Positions 15,151 to 24,013 of a stretch of DNA of 64,000 nucleotides are shown piece after piece. The notes below the pieces were generated by a model. It saw only the letters and a list, made by a program, of their open reading frames with translations. It searched no databases and had not been told where the DNA came from. Each line of letters begins with the position of its first letter. The stretch's first letter is position 1. The stretch is taken from contig CAZIGH010000006.1 in NCBI GenBank assembly GCA_964538625.1, positions 1 through 64,000 of the forward strand, read 5' to 3'. Source of the stretch: JAEUHM01 sp964538625. GTDB taxonomy: Bacteria > Verrucomicrobiota > Verrucomicrobiia > Verrucomicrobiales > Verrucomicrobiaceae. A program made the position numbers and the translations under genes.

Positions 15151-15224
15151 GGGTGGTTTGGATTGTAGATGGTTGTTATGAGATTGTGCGAAGGGGCGTG
15201 GGGTGCCTGGTGTCTTTTTGATTT

Positions 15225-15545
15225 CTAGGATTGAGTTTTGATCTGCCGGGCGGTGCGCTGGCGGGCGCGGAGGGTTTTTTCGTCGGCGAGGAGGCGGAAG
15301 CGCCACCAGGAGAGACAGGCGGCGGACTCTGGAAGCCGGGGCAGTTCCACCAGACAGATGCCGAGGGCGATGCGACCGGTGATGTGCTCAGGGGACCACT
15401 GGAGGTGGGAGATGGTGTAGATGCCGCCTTCTCTGGGCAGCTGGGGGAAGTGCTGATGAGCCTCCTGGGGGAAGTGTGCGTGAAGGCAGATGACTTTTTC
15501 GCCAATGGGAAAGGGCAGCTTTTGATCCATGCCGCAGTGTCGCAC
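15225..15545 (-). CDS. Hypothetical protein
   Basis: A 106-residue frame beginning MRHCGMDQKLPFPIGEKVICLH, or MDQKLPFP six codons later. It has a mix of hydrophobic strands and tryptophans (SWWRFRLLADEKTLR) that looks coding, unlike the overlapping proline-rich frame 15176-15559. No family is recognised. It sits 74 bp upstream of the VWA gene on the same strand. The 221 bp between this gene and the next (15546-15766) hold nothing I can identify. Confidence 0.55.
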   Translation of the reverse strand: MRHCGMDQKLPFPIGEKVICLHAHFPQEAHQHFPQLPREGGIYTISHLQWSPEHITGRIALGICLVELPRLPESAACLSWWRFRLLADEKTLRARQRTARQIKTQS

Positions 15546-15766
15546 AGGGGGTGGGACAAATGTGGTTAGACCCCTCGAAAATGTTTCGTTTTTTTGGCGG
15601 CTGAACTGCCTGACGGGGGGGGATCGGGTGCGGTGGTGATCCTACGGGCTGATGGCGAGGCGGCGCTGGAGCTTGCGCGGTGGGAAGTCGCTGCGGAAGG
15701 CTGGAGGGCTTGTGCGGTGGGGCACTCTGCGCGCTGCGGTGCGGTGCCTTCCGTAAGCTGCGGTGG

Positions 15767-16120
15767 CTAGCTGGGCGGTACTTTTTGCTTGAAGCCGCTG
15801 CCGCCGATTTTTTTGATTTCCTCCATTTTGGCGCGTTCTTCGGGGGTGAGGCTGTTTTGCTTGATGCGAGCGGACTCGGTGATGCCCCAGACGAAGAGGC
15901 CTACGTCCACGACGAGAATGATCATGGCTACGACGATGCCGTTGCGCTTGAGGCTTTCGTCGAGGGCTTTGTTGCGGTTCACTGAGAACTCGCTGCTGCG
16001 TCCGAACATGGACTGAAACAGCCTGCGCCATCCTCTTGGCTCGCGGGCGATGCCGAAGGCCAGCACGAAGAGTGCCGTGAGGATGATGCAGGCGATCTGA
16101 ATCTCGATGCGGATGGACAT
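15767..16120 (-). CDS. Small two-helix membrane protein
   Basis: A 117-residue protein starting at MSIRIEIQIACIILT (16120); the longer frame upstream is Arg-rich noise. Two hydrophobic segments are visible, IQIACIILTALFVLAFGI (about 8-24) and VVAMIILVVDVGLFVWGI (about 65-81), linked by a basic loop. The tail SLTPEERAKMEEIKKIGGSGFKQK is charged and likely cytoplasmic. No family recognised. It lies 56 bp downstream of pgi. Confidence 0.65.
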   Translation of the reverse strand: MSIRIEIQIACIILTALFVLAFGIAREPRGWRRLFQSMFGRSSEFSVNRNKALDESLKRNGIVVAMIILVVDVGLFVWGITESARIKQNSLTPEERAKMEEIKKIGGSGFKQKVPPS

Positions 16121-16176
16121 TGGTCGGCGGGAGCCGTGAGAAATCTGAGTAGTGTTGCCCCTCAGAGTGGGAGGGA

Positions 16177-17775
16177 TCAAGCTGAAAGGAAGCGATCCTG
16201 AGCTGGACCTGCTCCGAGTGTGACGGTGGCCTGATGGTTTGCAGTGAGGTGATTGAGGCAGTGGTAAACGTCTTCGGGATCGGCTCCGAGGGCGGTGGCC
16301 AGTTGCTCTGCGGTGGAGGGATGTGCTGCGGATTTGAGGGCGGCGCGGACGTCTCCGAGCAGTTTGAGGAACTGGGTGGCGGCTTTCTTGCCAGCCTCTA
16401 CGCCGGGCTGGTGGTAGGCGTTGATGTTGACAAGGGTGGCGTAGAAGGAGACGGCGCGCTCGTAGAGGGCGATGAGTGCGCCGACGCGGAAGGCGTCCAC
16501 GCGGCAAAGGGAGAGGGTGATGGACTCTCGATTGCCTCCGGTGAGGGCGGTGCGGGTGCCGCGGAGGAAGCCCTGCAGGTAGTCTCCGGAAGTGAAGCCG
16601 GGCTCGACTTGGATGCCGGGTCCAGTGCGTCCTTGGCCTATTTCTACGAAGGTGGCGAAGAAGTTGTTCACGCCGTCGCGGAGCTGTTGCACGTAGGCGT
16701 GCTGGTCTGTGGAGCCTTTGTTTCCATAGACGGCGATGCCTTGATTGACGACGTTTCCATGCAGATCATGCTCTTTGCCGAGGGACTCCATGACGAGTTG
16801 CTGGAGGTATTTGCTCATAAGCACGAGCCTGTCCTTGTAGGGGAGGATGACCATGTCTTTGAGTCCCCTGCCCTTCCCTGCGTGATGCCACATGAGGGCG
16901 AGGAGCATGGAGGCGTTCTGCGAGACTTCGGGGTTGCGCGTTTTTGCATCCATGGCAGCGGCTCCTGCGAGGAGACTCCTGACGTCCACGCCCTGCAGGG
17001 CGGCTGCGATGGTGCCTACGGCGCTCATGAGGGAGGTGCGTCCGCCTACCCAGTCCCACATGGGGAAACGTTTCATCCAACCTTGGGCGGTGGCATGTTT
17101 GTCAAGCTCGCTGCCTTCTCCGGTGACGGCGACTGCCTGGGCTGCGAAGTGGAGGCCGCGCGTTTGGTAGGCGTGCTCGGCCTCGAGCATGCCATTGCGT
17201 GTCTCTTTGGTACCGCCGGACTTGGAGATGACGAGGGTGAGGGTGGTGGCCCACTCATCTCCGATGCGTGCGGCGATGCGGTCCATGCCGTCGGGATCTG
17301 TGTTGTCGAAGAAGTCGATGGCGAGCGGCGGAGTGGGTTCGGTGAGGGCGTCTGCGATGAGCTGGGGTCCGAGGGCCGAGCCGCCGATGCCAACCACGAG
17401 GACGCGGGTGTAGTTTTTGCCGTTGGGGGCTTTGATTTTGCCGCTGCGTATGTCGTCGGCGAAGGCGAGGGTGGCGTCGAGCGTCTCGGTGATGGCTTTT
17501 CTCAAGTCGGCGGTTGGCGCGAGGTCGGGGTTGCGCAGCCAGTAGTGGCCGACCATGCGATTTTCATCGGGGTTGGCGATGCCGCCGGCTTCCAGTTCCT
17601 GCATGGCGGAGATGGCTTTCTGCACGGCTGGTGCCATGGAGGTGATGAAGCCGTCATCGAAGGCCATGCGGCTGATGTCAATGGAGAAGCCGAGGTCTGG
17701 ATACCGGAGGAAGTATTTTTGAAAACGCTGCCAGGAGGAGGTGTGCGAGGGGTGGGACGGGGTGGTGCTGCTCAT
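16177..17775 (-). CDS. pgi: Glucose-6-phosphate isomerase
   Basis: A 532-residue enzyme interconverting glucose 6-phosphate and fructose 6-phosphate. Family landmarks are VLVVGIGGSALGPQL, the sugar-phosphate-binding VISKSGGTKET, the WDWVGGRTSLMSAVG motif and the HAYVQQLRDGVNNFFATF region carrying the catalytic residues. The length fits the family, although the SIS halves show the shorter, bacterial-divergent form. The start at 17775 (MSSTTPSHPS) is preferred; the frame opens eight codons earlier. It lies downstream of rodA on the same strand. Confidence 0.95.
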   Translation of the reverse strand: MSSTTPSHPSHTSSWQRFQKYFLRYPDLGFSIDISRMAFDDGFITSMAPAVQKAISAMQELEAGGIANPDENRMVGHYWLRNPDLAPTADLRKAITETLDATLAFADDIRSGKIKAPNGKNYTRVLVVGIGGSALGPQLIADALTEPTPPLAIDFFDNTDPDGMDRIAARIGDEWATTLTLVISKSGGTKETRNGMLEAEHAYQTRGLHFAAQAVAVTGEGSELDKHATAQGWMKRFPMWDWVGGRTSLMSAVGTIAAALQGVDVRSLLAGAAAMDAKTRNPEVSQNASMLLALMWHHAGKGRGLKDMVILPYKDRLVLMSKYLQQLVMESLGKEHDLHGNVVNQGIAVYGNKGSTDQHAYVQQLRDGVNNFFATFVEIGQGRTGPGIQVEPGFTSGDYLQGFLRGTRTALTGGNRESITLSLCRVDAFRVGALIALYERAVSFYATLVNINAYHQPGVEAGKKAATQFLKLLGDVRAALKSAAHPSTAEQLATALGADPEDVYHCLNHLTANHQATVTLGAGPAQDRFLSA

Positions 17776-17832
17776 GACGAGGCGTTGAGTTAGCAGCATG
17801 AAGTGCGCCGTGCCAGCGTCATTTTGGACGCA

Positions 17833-19035
17833 CTAGCGGGCGGGTGCGGAGCGCTCTTCCTCTCGCTCGTCAGGGGCGGTGGCTGGGGAGATGTTGCGAT
17901 GCACCCAGACGCTCTGAACGAGGCCGAAGAGGAAGAGGACGACGACCATGAAGGTGCCGCCGTAGCTGATGAATGGCAGCGGCAGTCCTGTGATGGGGAC
18001 CATGAGGAGGTTCATGCCGATGTTCATGAAGATATAGGTCATCATGGCGGAGACGACACCTACGACCAATAAGCGGCCCATGGGATCTCGGGCGTAGAAG
18101 GCTACGAAGATGCACTGGAACATGAGCATGGAGAAGCCGGAGATGAGCAACAGCATTCCGCGAAAGCCGAACTCCTCACAGATGACGCCGGAGATGAAGT
18201 CGTTGATGGCTTCATGGGGGAAGAAGGAGCGGTGAACGGACTTTTGGTTGAGCACTTTGCGGGAGAGGGGCCCTTTGCCCTCCATGCCGCCGGAGCCGAC
18301 CGCGATTTGGAGATAGTTCTGCGTCCAGGCATCTCCGCGAAGGTCTTCCCGGGAGAGGGGCTCATTGAGCAGCATTTTGCGAAAGACGATGATGCGGTTC
18401 TGCTGGTAGGGCTTGAGACCAAAGGAATAGGCCAGCGGCAGCACGGTCATGACGATGAGCAGGAGCGTGATGAGGTAACGGAAGGGGATGCTGCCGACGA
18501 GGATCATGCCGCAGAACATGGGCCCCCAGATGGCGGCGGACCCGAGGTCTGGCTCTTCGAGAATGAGGATCATGGGCACTGCGGTGAGGATGCCGCCGAG
18601 GATGATGCGCAGCGCCGGCGACCTGAAGATGGGTGCCCAGCGCTGGAGATCACCAAAGACGATGGCGAGGACAATGATGCCGGCCACGATCATGAGCTGC
18701 GAGGGCTGAACGGAGAGGGGGCCTACGTCAATCCAGCTCCGGGCTCCGACGCCGCGTGTGGTGCCAATGAACTTGACCAAGATGACGCCGCCGAGGGCTA
18801 CGAAATACATGGGCCAGGCGATCCAGCGCAGCCACTTGTAGTCTGTGAGCGCCGCGATGAAGAAGCCTACGAATCCGATGCAGGTCCATACCACTTGCTC
18901 GCTCCACTTGGTCTCGAAACCTGACCGGCCATCCGCTGCGTTGTAGATGGCAAAGATGCCGAAGCTGATGAGGGCCAGCATGTTGGCCACGATGAGCCAG
19001 TTGATACCGAGGAACTTTTTGAAAAGCGGTGTCAT
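17833..19035 (-). CDS. rodA: Rod shape-determining protein RodA (SEDS glycosyltransferase)
   Basis: A 400-residue polytopic membrane protein of the FtsW/RodA/SpoVE family, with about ten hydrophobic segments. Diagnostic parts are GARSWIDVGPLSVQPSQLM, the KGPLSRKVLNQKSVHRSFFPHEAINDFI loop carrying the SEDS catalytic region, and the C-terminal GLPLPFISYGGTFM. RodA polymerises peptidoglycan glycan strands during elongation together with a class B PBP. The rodA call over ftsW rests on the shorter length and N-terminal sequence. It is 57 bp upstream of pgi. Confidence 0.92.
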   Translation of the reverse strand: MTPLFKKFLGINWLIVANMLALISFGIFAIYNAADGRSGFETKWSEQVVWTCIGFVGFFIAALTDYKWLRWIAWPMYFVALGGVILVKFIGTTRGVGARSWIDVGPLSVQPSQLMIVAGIIVLAIVFGDLQRWAPIFRSPALRIILGGILTAVPMILILEEPDLGSAAIWGPMFCGMILVGSIPFRYLITLLLIVMTVLPLAYSFGLKPYQQNRIIVFRKMLLNEPLSREDLRGDAWTQNYLQIAVGSGGMEGKGPLSRKVLNQKSVHRSFFPHEAINDFISGVICEEFGFRGMLLLISGFSMLMFQCIFVAFYARDPMGRLLVVGVVSAMMTYIFMNIGMNLLMVPITGLPLPFISYGGTFMVVVLFLFGLVQSVWVHRNISPATAPDEREEERSAPAR

Positions 19036-19054
19036 GAACGTCTGAGAAGGCGGA

Positions 19055-19840
19055 TCACACGGCCGCGACGGAACTCAAGAGCCGCTTGGTGTAGTCGTGC
19101 TGCGGCGACTCGCAAACGGCGTCCGCATCATTGTGCTCTACGACTTGGCCGCGGTACATGACCATGATGTCATCGCTCATGTGTCGTACCACGGCGAGGT
19201 CGTGTGCGATGAACAAGTAGGTGAGTCCCAGTTCGTCCTGGAGGTCTTTGAGGAGGTTGAGTATCTGGGCTTGCACGCTGACATCGAGCGCGCTGACGGG
19301 TTCATCACAGACGAGGAACTTGGGCTCCACGGCGAGGGCTCTGGCGATGCCGATGCGCTGGCGCTGACCGCCGCTGAATTCGTGCGGGTAGCGGTTCATG
19401 CCTGCGGGGTCGAGGCCCACGCGTTTGAGCAGCGCTGCGACTTTTTCGGTGCGGTTTTGGCGCGAGAGCGCAGGGAAGTGAATGCCCATTGGCTCTGCGA
19501 TGATCTCGCGGATGGTCATGCGCGGGTTCAGTGCGCCAAAAGGATCTTGAAACACCATTTGCATCTCTTTGCGCAAGGGGCGGAACTCAGTCTCGCTCAT
19601 GGGGAGGATGTCACGCCCGTCATAGACGACGCTGCCGGAGGTGGCTGGACCGAGCTTGAGAAGGGCGCGGGAGAGAGTTGACTTGCCACTGCCGCTCTCG
19701 CCGACGAGGCCGAGTGTTTTGCCCTGCTGGATGGAGAATGATACGTCATCCACCGCCTTGACCACATCTGTGGCACGACGGAACAGCCCCGAGAGGATGG
19801 GAAAATGAACTTTGAGATGCTGTACGGCTAGCAGTGCCAT
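19055..19840 (-). CDS. Oligopeptide/dipeptide ABC transporter ATP-binding protein (OppF-like)
   Basis: A 261-residue ABC ATPase starting MALLAVQHLKVHFPILSGLFRR. It contains Walker A LVGESGSGKSTLSRALL, the Q-loop, the signature EFSGGQRQRIGIARALAVEP, Walker B KFLVCDEPVSALDVSVQ and the switch His (YLFIAHDLAVVRHM). The VHFPI...VKAVDDVSF opening is typical of OppF/DppF subunits that energise peptide import. No permease or binding-protein gene is adjacent, so its partners lie elsewhere. The start at 19840 is chosen because the ten upstream codons do not match the family. Confidence 0.9.
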   Translation of the reverse strand: MALLAVQHLKVHFPILSGLFRRATDVVKAVDDVSFSIQQGKTLGLVGESGSGKSTLSRALLKLGPATSGSVVYDGRDILPMSETEFRPLRKEMQMVFQDPFGALNPRMTIREIIAEPMGIHFPALSRQNRTEKVAALLKRVGLDPAGMNRYPHEFSGGQRQRIGIARALAVEPKFLVCDEPVSALDVSVQAQILNLLKDLQDELGLTYLFIAHDLAVVRHMSDDIMVMYRGQVVEHNDADAVCESPQHDYTKRLLSSVAAV

Positions 19841-19915
19841 GTGGGTGTGGTGCGTGGCATAGAGCCACAAAGACGACCATTCTCAAGCGGCATCCCTCAG
19901 TGAGAGGCTTCAGCT

Positions 19916-22237
19916 TCAGACGGGGGCACGAGTGACGCGTTTCCAGAAAAAGTCCAACTCCCGGGTGACCACATTCATGAGGTGCGATGGAGAGATGCTC
20001 ATTACGCCACTCTCAGCCTCGGTAATGAGCTGCCGGGTGGCGTAGAGGGAGACGAGGCTGCGACCGTCCAGATGGAGGGCTTCGATGTGCGGGCGCAGTG
20101 CTGGATCAAGTGCCGGGCCGGACAGAAGCGCGGTCCAGGCCAACGTATCGAGATCGGTCTTAGGCACGACGAGCTTGAGACGGGTGGGAGGAGCGGAGCT
20201 GCCAGCGGCTTCTTGATTCAATGCGGCCAAGCGGCCCAGTGCGTGCGCCGAGACGCTGCTCCAGTAGGCAGTGTCAGAAAAGGAACCCAGGCCAAAGAGG
20301 ATCTCCAGGCCAGGGAGCGTCCAGCAGGCGAGGCTGCTGCCAACTTGGCCGTTGAGGGGTGTCTCATCATAACGGACGAGGGGGAAACGCTTCCCGGCAA
20401 GGCGCACGATGTCCCGCACCTTGGTCAAGTCCAGAGGGCGGTGCATGGCATCTGGCGCGAGTTGCGAACGCAGTTCATCAAAGCGCTCTTGTGCCGACGC
20501 AGCTCCCGGGGCGAGGACGGTGGCCAGCCTTGCCGCTACACCATTGGAACCTCCCGTCATGGCCTGCGTGATCGGTCCAGCGTTTTGAGGAGTGGCTGGC
20601 GGGAGCGCTTGAGCGGACGGCGGCGGCACCGATTCTGGGGCTTGCCGCAGACGGTCCATCATCTCACGCAGTCTGGCCATGGCACCGGGGCCTGTGGGTT
20701 GACGGGGCTGATCCGGAGCTATTGGATGTTCGGTGAGGAAGGGTTCAGGCGGTGAAGCTGGCGGCGCTACTTCGCTCTGGGTGGAACCGCCCTCACTGGC
20801 TCCCAGGGGAGTAGCTGAGAAAGGTGTCCTCATCATTGCAGGACGAGGTTCCACTAGGCCGCCGGCCATTTTCTGCATGGCCTCAGCATCCAGGCTGGGA
20901 AAGATGGAGAGTGTTTCCTCCGGTTCTCCCACGGGAAGAAGGTCTGCGGAGGCTTCGGGCGCTGCTGCGTCTGAGACGGGGGCGTTGGGGTCCTCTCCCT
21001 GAGACTTCATGCCCAGATAGACATCCCACTGCACGGCGGCGTGCCGCAGCAGTGCGCGTGCGGACACCGAACCAACTGGGCGCCCGATGAAGTAGCGGCC
21101 CAACTGAAGGAAATTGAGAAAGGACGCCGCTTGATCCTGCGGCACTTGATACTCACGGAGCCGGAGCTTGATGAGGGCTTCTGCATCCTCCTGCGAAAGG
21201 CCTCGGAGGAGGAACTGGGAGGCCGTCAGCCGGTCCTCTAGCGCACTGGGCAGGTGATGGGCAAAGGTGGCCTGCCAGAGGTCTTGGTTGATGCTGAGCA
21301 CCACATGCAGCCCCTCGATGCCTGCCAGTTCCAGGACCATGGTGGCGATCTTCAGGCCAGCCTGCTCGTGCCGGTAGAAGCCATCCAGATGATCGACAAA
21401 GAGCACCACCGGCCTCCAGATGGCTGCAAGATTCAGCCAGAGCATGAAGGACTGACGGGAGGCCGTGGCGAGCTGCACCACGCCATCCACGGAGGCAGGG
21501 GTGCCGTGCAGCGCGCAGGCAAACAGGGCCTCCACCCAGGCGTCCATGTGACTGGCTCCGGGCACGCCGCGAGCGGTTTCGGCCAGGGGTTTGCGCAGCA
21601 GGCCGAAGTTTTTACGCAGCCATTCTCCGATGATCCGTGCCCCGTGCCCTTCTCGGAAAAGTTCCTTCGGATCACCCGCCAGCACTTTGAGCGCCTGCTC
21701 TGCATTGGCGCAGGGCAGCCTGCCTTCTCTCACAAGGCGGGAGACCAGGGAGGCGAACACTCCGGCACAAATTTCCCGCAGCTTGGACCAACCGTCCGCA
21801 TTCGTCTCCAGCATGCGCAGGGCCTCCAGCGCTTCGGAGCTGACAGTGGACCACGAGACTTCGGCATCTGGTCGAAAAATGACCGGCATGGCCACGGCGC
21901 GTCCCATGGTCTGGGCGGCCACCCTGCCCAGAAGGTGCGTCTTGCCATACCCGGCGCGGGGAGCCGTGAGCAGCAGCAGGGGACGGCCGGTGGGACTGGC
22001 TCCCTCCCGTTCATCCAGCTCCTCTATGGCCTCTCCCACGCGGCTGAGCACTTCCCGGTGCATCGCACTCACGGAGTTCCGCTCCTCGACGGAGAACGGT
22101 GCCGAACACACGTCGATGAGGAACGGATTCTCCGCCCTAGCCTCCGTGGAGGAAGGGGTGCTTGAGGAAGCGTTCGGGGAATGGGCTGACACGATGGTGA
22201 ACGGGAGTGGTATTGAACCGAATTGAAGCCAGATCAA
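19916..22237 (-). CDS. Large AAA/P-loop ATPase of unknown function
   Basis: A 773-residue frame with a P-loop LLTAPRAGYGKTHLL (about 90-102) and a Walker B-like VVLFVDHLDGF. It resembles STAND/AAA ATP-binding modules that recruit other factors. The middle (about 430-560) is a Pro/Ala/Glu-rich linker. The last 200 residues form a compact domain (LTKVRDIVRLAGKRFPLVRYDETPLNGQVGSSLACW onward) I do not recognise. The frame opens with TTG at 22237; GTG at 22192 (VSAHSPNASSS) is an equally plausible start. No DNA-binding or membrane segments were seen. A candidate promoter lies just upstream (TTTTCA, 16 bp, TAGTAT on the minus strand). Confidence 0.8.
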   Translation of the reverse strand: MIWLQFGSIPLPFTIVSAHSPNASSSTPSSTEARAENPFLIDVCSAPFSVEERNSVSAMHREVLSRVGEAIEELDEREGASPTGRPLLLLTAPRAGYGKTHLLGRVAAQTMGRAVAMPVIFRPDAEVSWSTVSSEALEALRMLETNADGWSKLREICAGVFASLVSRLVREGRLPCANAEQALKVLAGDPKELFREGHGARIIGEWLRKNFGLLRKPLAETARGVPGASHMDAWVEALFACALHGTPASVDGVVQLATASRQSFMLWLNLAAIWRPVVLFVDHLDGFYRHEQAGLKIATMVLELAGIEGLHVVLSINQDLWQATFAHHLPSALEDRLTASQFLLRGLSQEDAEALIKLRLREYQVPQDQAASFLNFLQLGRYFIGRPVGSVSARALLRHAAVQWDVYLGMKSQGEDPNAPVSDAAAPEASADLLPVGEPEETLSIFPSLDAEAMQKMAGGLVEPRPAMMRTPFSATPLGASEGGSTQSEVAPPASPPEPFLTEHPIAPDQPRQPTGPGAMARLREMMDRLRQAPESVPPPSAQALPPATPQNAGPITQAMTGGSNGVAARLATVLAPGAASAQERFDELRSQLAPDAMHRPLDLTKVRDIVRLAGKRFPLVRYDETPLNGQVGSSLACWTLPGLEILFGLGSFSDTAYWSSVSAHALGRLAALNQEAAGSSAPPTRLKLVVPKTDLDTLAWTALLSGPALDPALRPHIEALHLDGRSLVSLYATRQLITEAESGVMSISPSHLMNVVTRELDFFWKRVTRAPV

Positions 22238-22317
22238 ATACTATGCTAACTAGCGCTACTGAAAAGTACTTCTTTGTAAAAACTGCGAATGTTGTCATTT
22301 TAGCGTTTCAAGAGGGA

Positions 22318-22450
22318 GAATCAGAGTGCCCAGCATCCGGGGCGGATACGGTTGGAAACTCAGGTGGGACGCTAGCAGTCCGGCAGCAACCCACTCAACG
22401 GGAGGTCAAGTGCCTCTGCGGGTAACGGCATGGCTGCCGCTCCTTGTCCC
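22318..22450 (+). ncRNA. Possible structured RNA, family not identified
   Basis: The segment contains several potential helices, including ATCC/GGAT around a GGGGC loop, GGAC/GTCC around GCTAGCA, GTGGG/CCCAC and GGCA/TGCC. The order of short motifs (GAGTGCCCAGC, then CCGGCAGCAACCC, then AAGTGCCTCTGCGGGT) is vaguely like SAM-I/IV-clan riboswitches, but no methionine or SAM gene follows on either strand. It may be a riboswitch relic, an orphan RNA, or chance. Confidence 0.2.
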
Positions 22451-22517
22451 TGATCCGCGCACAGTGGATCATCATGGCTGTGAGGCGGCACTCAAGCAGC
22501 CAAGTCTGAAAAGGACA

Positions 22518-22700
22518 CTAGCCAGACCTATTCATGAAACGCCACTGCGACTTGCTGCAAGCGGGCATTCGCGGCGTTGGGCTTGTTTTGAAGGGCATCG
22601 AGCATTCACTCATGCACTCAGCCTTTCAAAACTGCGCCCGCCTTGCCACTGCGGGCTTTCACTGCGTCTCGCTACGACTTTCATGAATCAGTCAGGCTAG
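22518..22700. mobile_element. MITE-like palindromic element with 22-bp terminal inverted repeats
   Basis: The left end (22518-22539, CTAGCC...ATTCATGAAA) and the reverse complement of the right end (22679-22700) agree at 19 of 22 positions. The interior is also partly palindromic: GTTTTGAA with TTCAAAAC, GGGC with GCCC, and a central GCAT/ATGC hairpin. At 183 bp, without a gene, it fits a non-autonomous miniature inverted-repeat element. No clear target-site duplication is visible and no second copy was found in this window. Confidence 0.5.
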
Positions 22701-22744
22701 GGATCGCAGGCGGCTCGTGCTCCTTGGTGAGCCGCGCCCGGAGA

Positions 22745-23182
22745 TCAAGGCGCGGGCACCGCCGAGTAGATGAGGGCTCCATTGCGCACGCGGAGGTATT
22801 GCACGGCACCTTCCACCGATTCACCTTCCGTCAGGCGCATTTGATAGGTCATCGGCTTGAGGGTGCCCATGGCAGGGGCGACCACGCCAGCGATGAGGTT
22901 ATTGACGGTAGCCTCCGGGTCATCTGGCACGACAGGATTTGCACCACCCGCTTGTGCGGCCATGCAGAGAGCGGCGAGCGCCTGTGCGTTGCGTTTATTT
23001 ACCCCTTCACGGGCGGCGATCCAGTGGGACTGGCCCAATACCAGAACCAGTATCCCGGTCATGACGCCAATGACCATGATGGTAGCCAAGAGCTCGACCA
23101 AGGAGAATCCCCGCGCCCGGTTGGCCTGACGGCGATGGGCGCGAGTGAGCACGGACTTCATAAATGGCAGACGAGTTTGCAT
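22745..23182 (-). CDS. Prepilin-like (type II secretion pseudopilin/type IV pilin-type) protein
   Basis: A 145-residue protein with a type III signal typical of prepilins: a basic leader ending RARG, then FSLVELLATIMVIGVMTGILVLVLG. Cleavage would fall between Gly and Phe, and Glu5 of the mature protein is present. The rest is a small globular domain with few cysteines (MAAQAGGANPVVPDDPEATVNN). It stands alone, without assembly genes nearby. The start at 23182 (MQTRLPF) or 23161 (MKSVLTRAH) cannot be decided. A good promoter lies immediately upstream. Confidence 0.85.
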   Translation of the reverse strand: MQTRLPFMKSVLTRAHRRQANRARGFSLVELLATIMVIGVMTGILVLVLGQSHWIAAREGVNKRNAQALAALCMAAQAGGANPVVPDDPEATVNNLIAGVVAPAMGTLKPMTYQMRLTEGESVEGAVQYLRVRNGALIYSAVPAP

Positions 23183-23203
23183 TTTCAGCTAACAACTGCC
23201 GAT

Positions 23204-23232
23204 AGTATAGACCCACGCTTTATTCTAGTAAA
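23204..23232 (-). promoter_or_regulatory. Promoter of the prepilin-like gene
   Basis: On the minus strand, -35 TTTACT (23227-23232) and -10 TATACT (23204-23209) are separated by 17 bp. This lies 22 bp before the first possible start codon of the prepilin-like gene, in an AT-rich gap shared with the divergent gene at 23327. Confidence 0.5.
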
Positions 23233-23326
23233 TACAAAAAGCGCAACTTTATCTAAAATTTGCCTGCCTTACCGTGAACTTGGCAGACGGCGTGACTGGT
23301 GCTTCCATGCCCACGTGTTTCAAGTC

Positions 23327-23920
23327 ATGCCCTCCCCTGAGTCCACCGCCGCTCCGGCAGCGCTGGAAAGGGCTGTGCCTACACTGGGTCACGCCCTGCA
23401 AAAGTGGGCTGCGGCCACGGCTGAGCTGCTCACGAGATTGGAGCGTAGTGGGGACAGCGGATCATGGCTAACAGCGCGCTGGAGAGACTTCTCTTTTGCG
23501 AGGCCGGTCAGCGCATCGCCACAGTCCACCTTTCACCTGAGCGCCGCGTGGAACGAGGAGCGGTGGTGGTTGCAAGGCGCAAGCCACCTGGATGCCCGGG
23601 CATGGAATGTGATGCGCTGGCTGCTGCACCTGCCTGGTCTTCGTGCAGGGTGGGTGCAGGCCTTGCGAGCCGAGCGTTACGAGCGGTTGCTGGAGTGCGT
23701 GCCGTCACTTTGGCATGTGGATGAGGCCGAGCCGCCACCTGGTACGGTCATCGCGGGTTTGGGTGCCGCCAGTTGGGCAGAGGTGCGCGGGGCATTGGCT
23801 TGGGGCGCAGGTCTTGTGCAAGTTTCAAACGCCTGGCTTGAGCGCAACCTAGTGCCGAGGGGTTCCCTGCAAATTCCATACGACGTGTCAGCGGAGGGCC
23901 GCATCGAAGTCGCAGAGTGA
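23327..23920 (+). CDS. Hypothetical protein
   Basis: A 197-residue frame starting MPSPESTAAPAALERAVPTL. The composition (Trp, Arg and Leu rich: SWLTARWRDFSFARPV, AWNEERWWLQGASHLDARAWNVMRWLLHLPG) looks coding, and it is the only sensible frame in this stretch. No motif, signal peptide or membrane segment was found. It is divergent from the prepilin-like gene and 93 bp upstream of cstA, on cstA's strand. The upstream extension of the frame to 22643 lies in the other gene and is rejected. Confidence 0.6.
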   Translation: MPSPESTAAPAALERAVPTLGHALQKWAAATAELLTRLERSGDSGSWLTARWRDFSFARPVSASPQSTFHLSAAWNEERWWLQGASHLDARAWNVMRWLLHLPGLRAGWVQALRAERYERLLECVPSLWHVDEAEPPPGTVIAGLGAASWAEVRGALAWGAGLVQVSNAWLERNLVPRGSLQIPYDVSAEGRIEVAE

Positions 23921-24013
23921 GGGAGATCCAAAGGGACTCGCCGCCAAAGGAGCTGGGTCGGTATAAGCGAGAATCATGATTGCCGAACGGATGGAGCATC
24001 CTACAATCGGCGG

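Larger units (their letters stand above)
22238..22744. other. 507-bp intergenic region without a convincing gene
   Basis: This gap separates the AAA ATPase from the prepilin-like gene. It has three parts: an AT-rich segment (22238-22315) that can hold the ATPase promoter, a GC-rich segment with many self-complementary stretches (22316-22465), and a palindromic element (22518-22700). The plus-strand frame 22326-22700 lacks coding character. Confidence 0.6.

Noticed and set aside
16234..17793. 519-residue plus-strand frame
   Set aside because: Antisense shadow of pgi.
22318..22450. Naming this segment a SAM riboswitch, cobalamin riboswitch or SRP RNA
   Set aside because: No core consensus of these families is complete and no suitable gene follows; kept only as an unidentified structured-RNA candidate.
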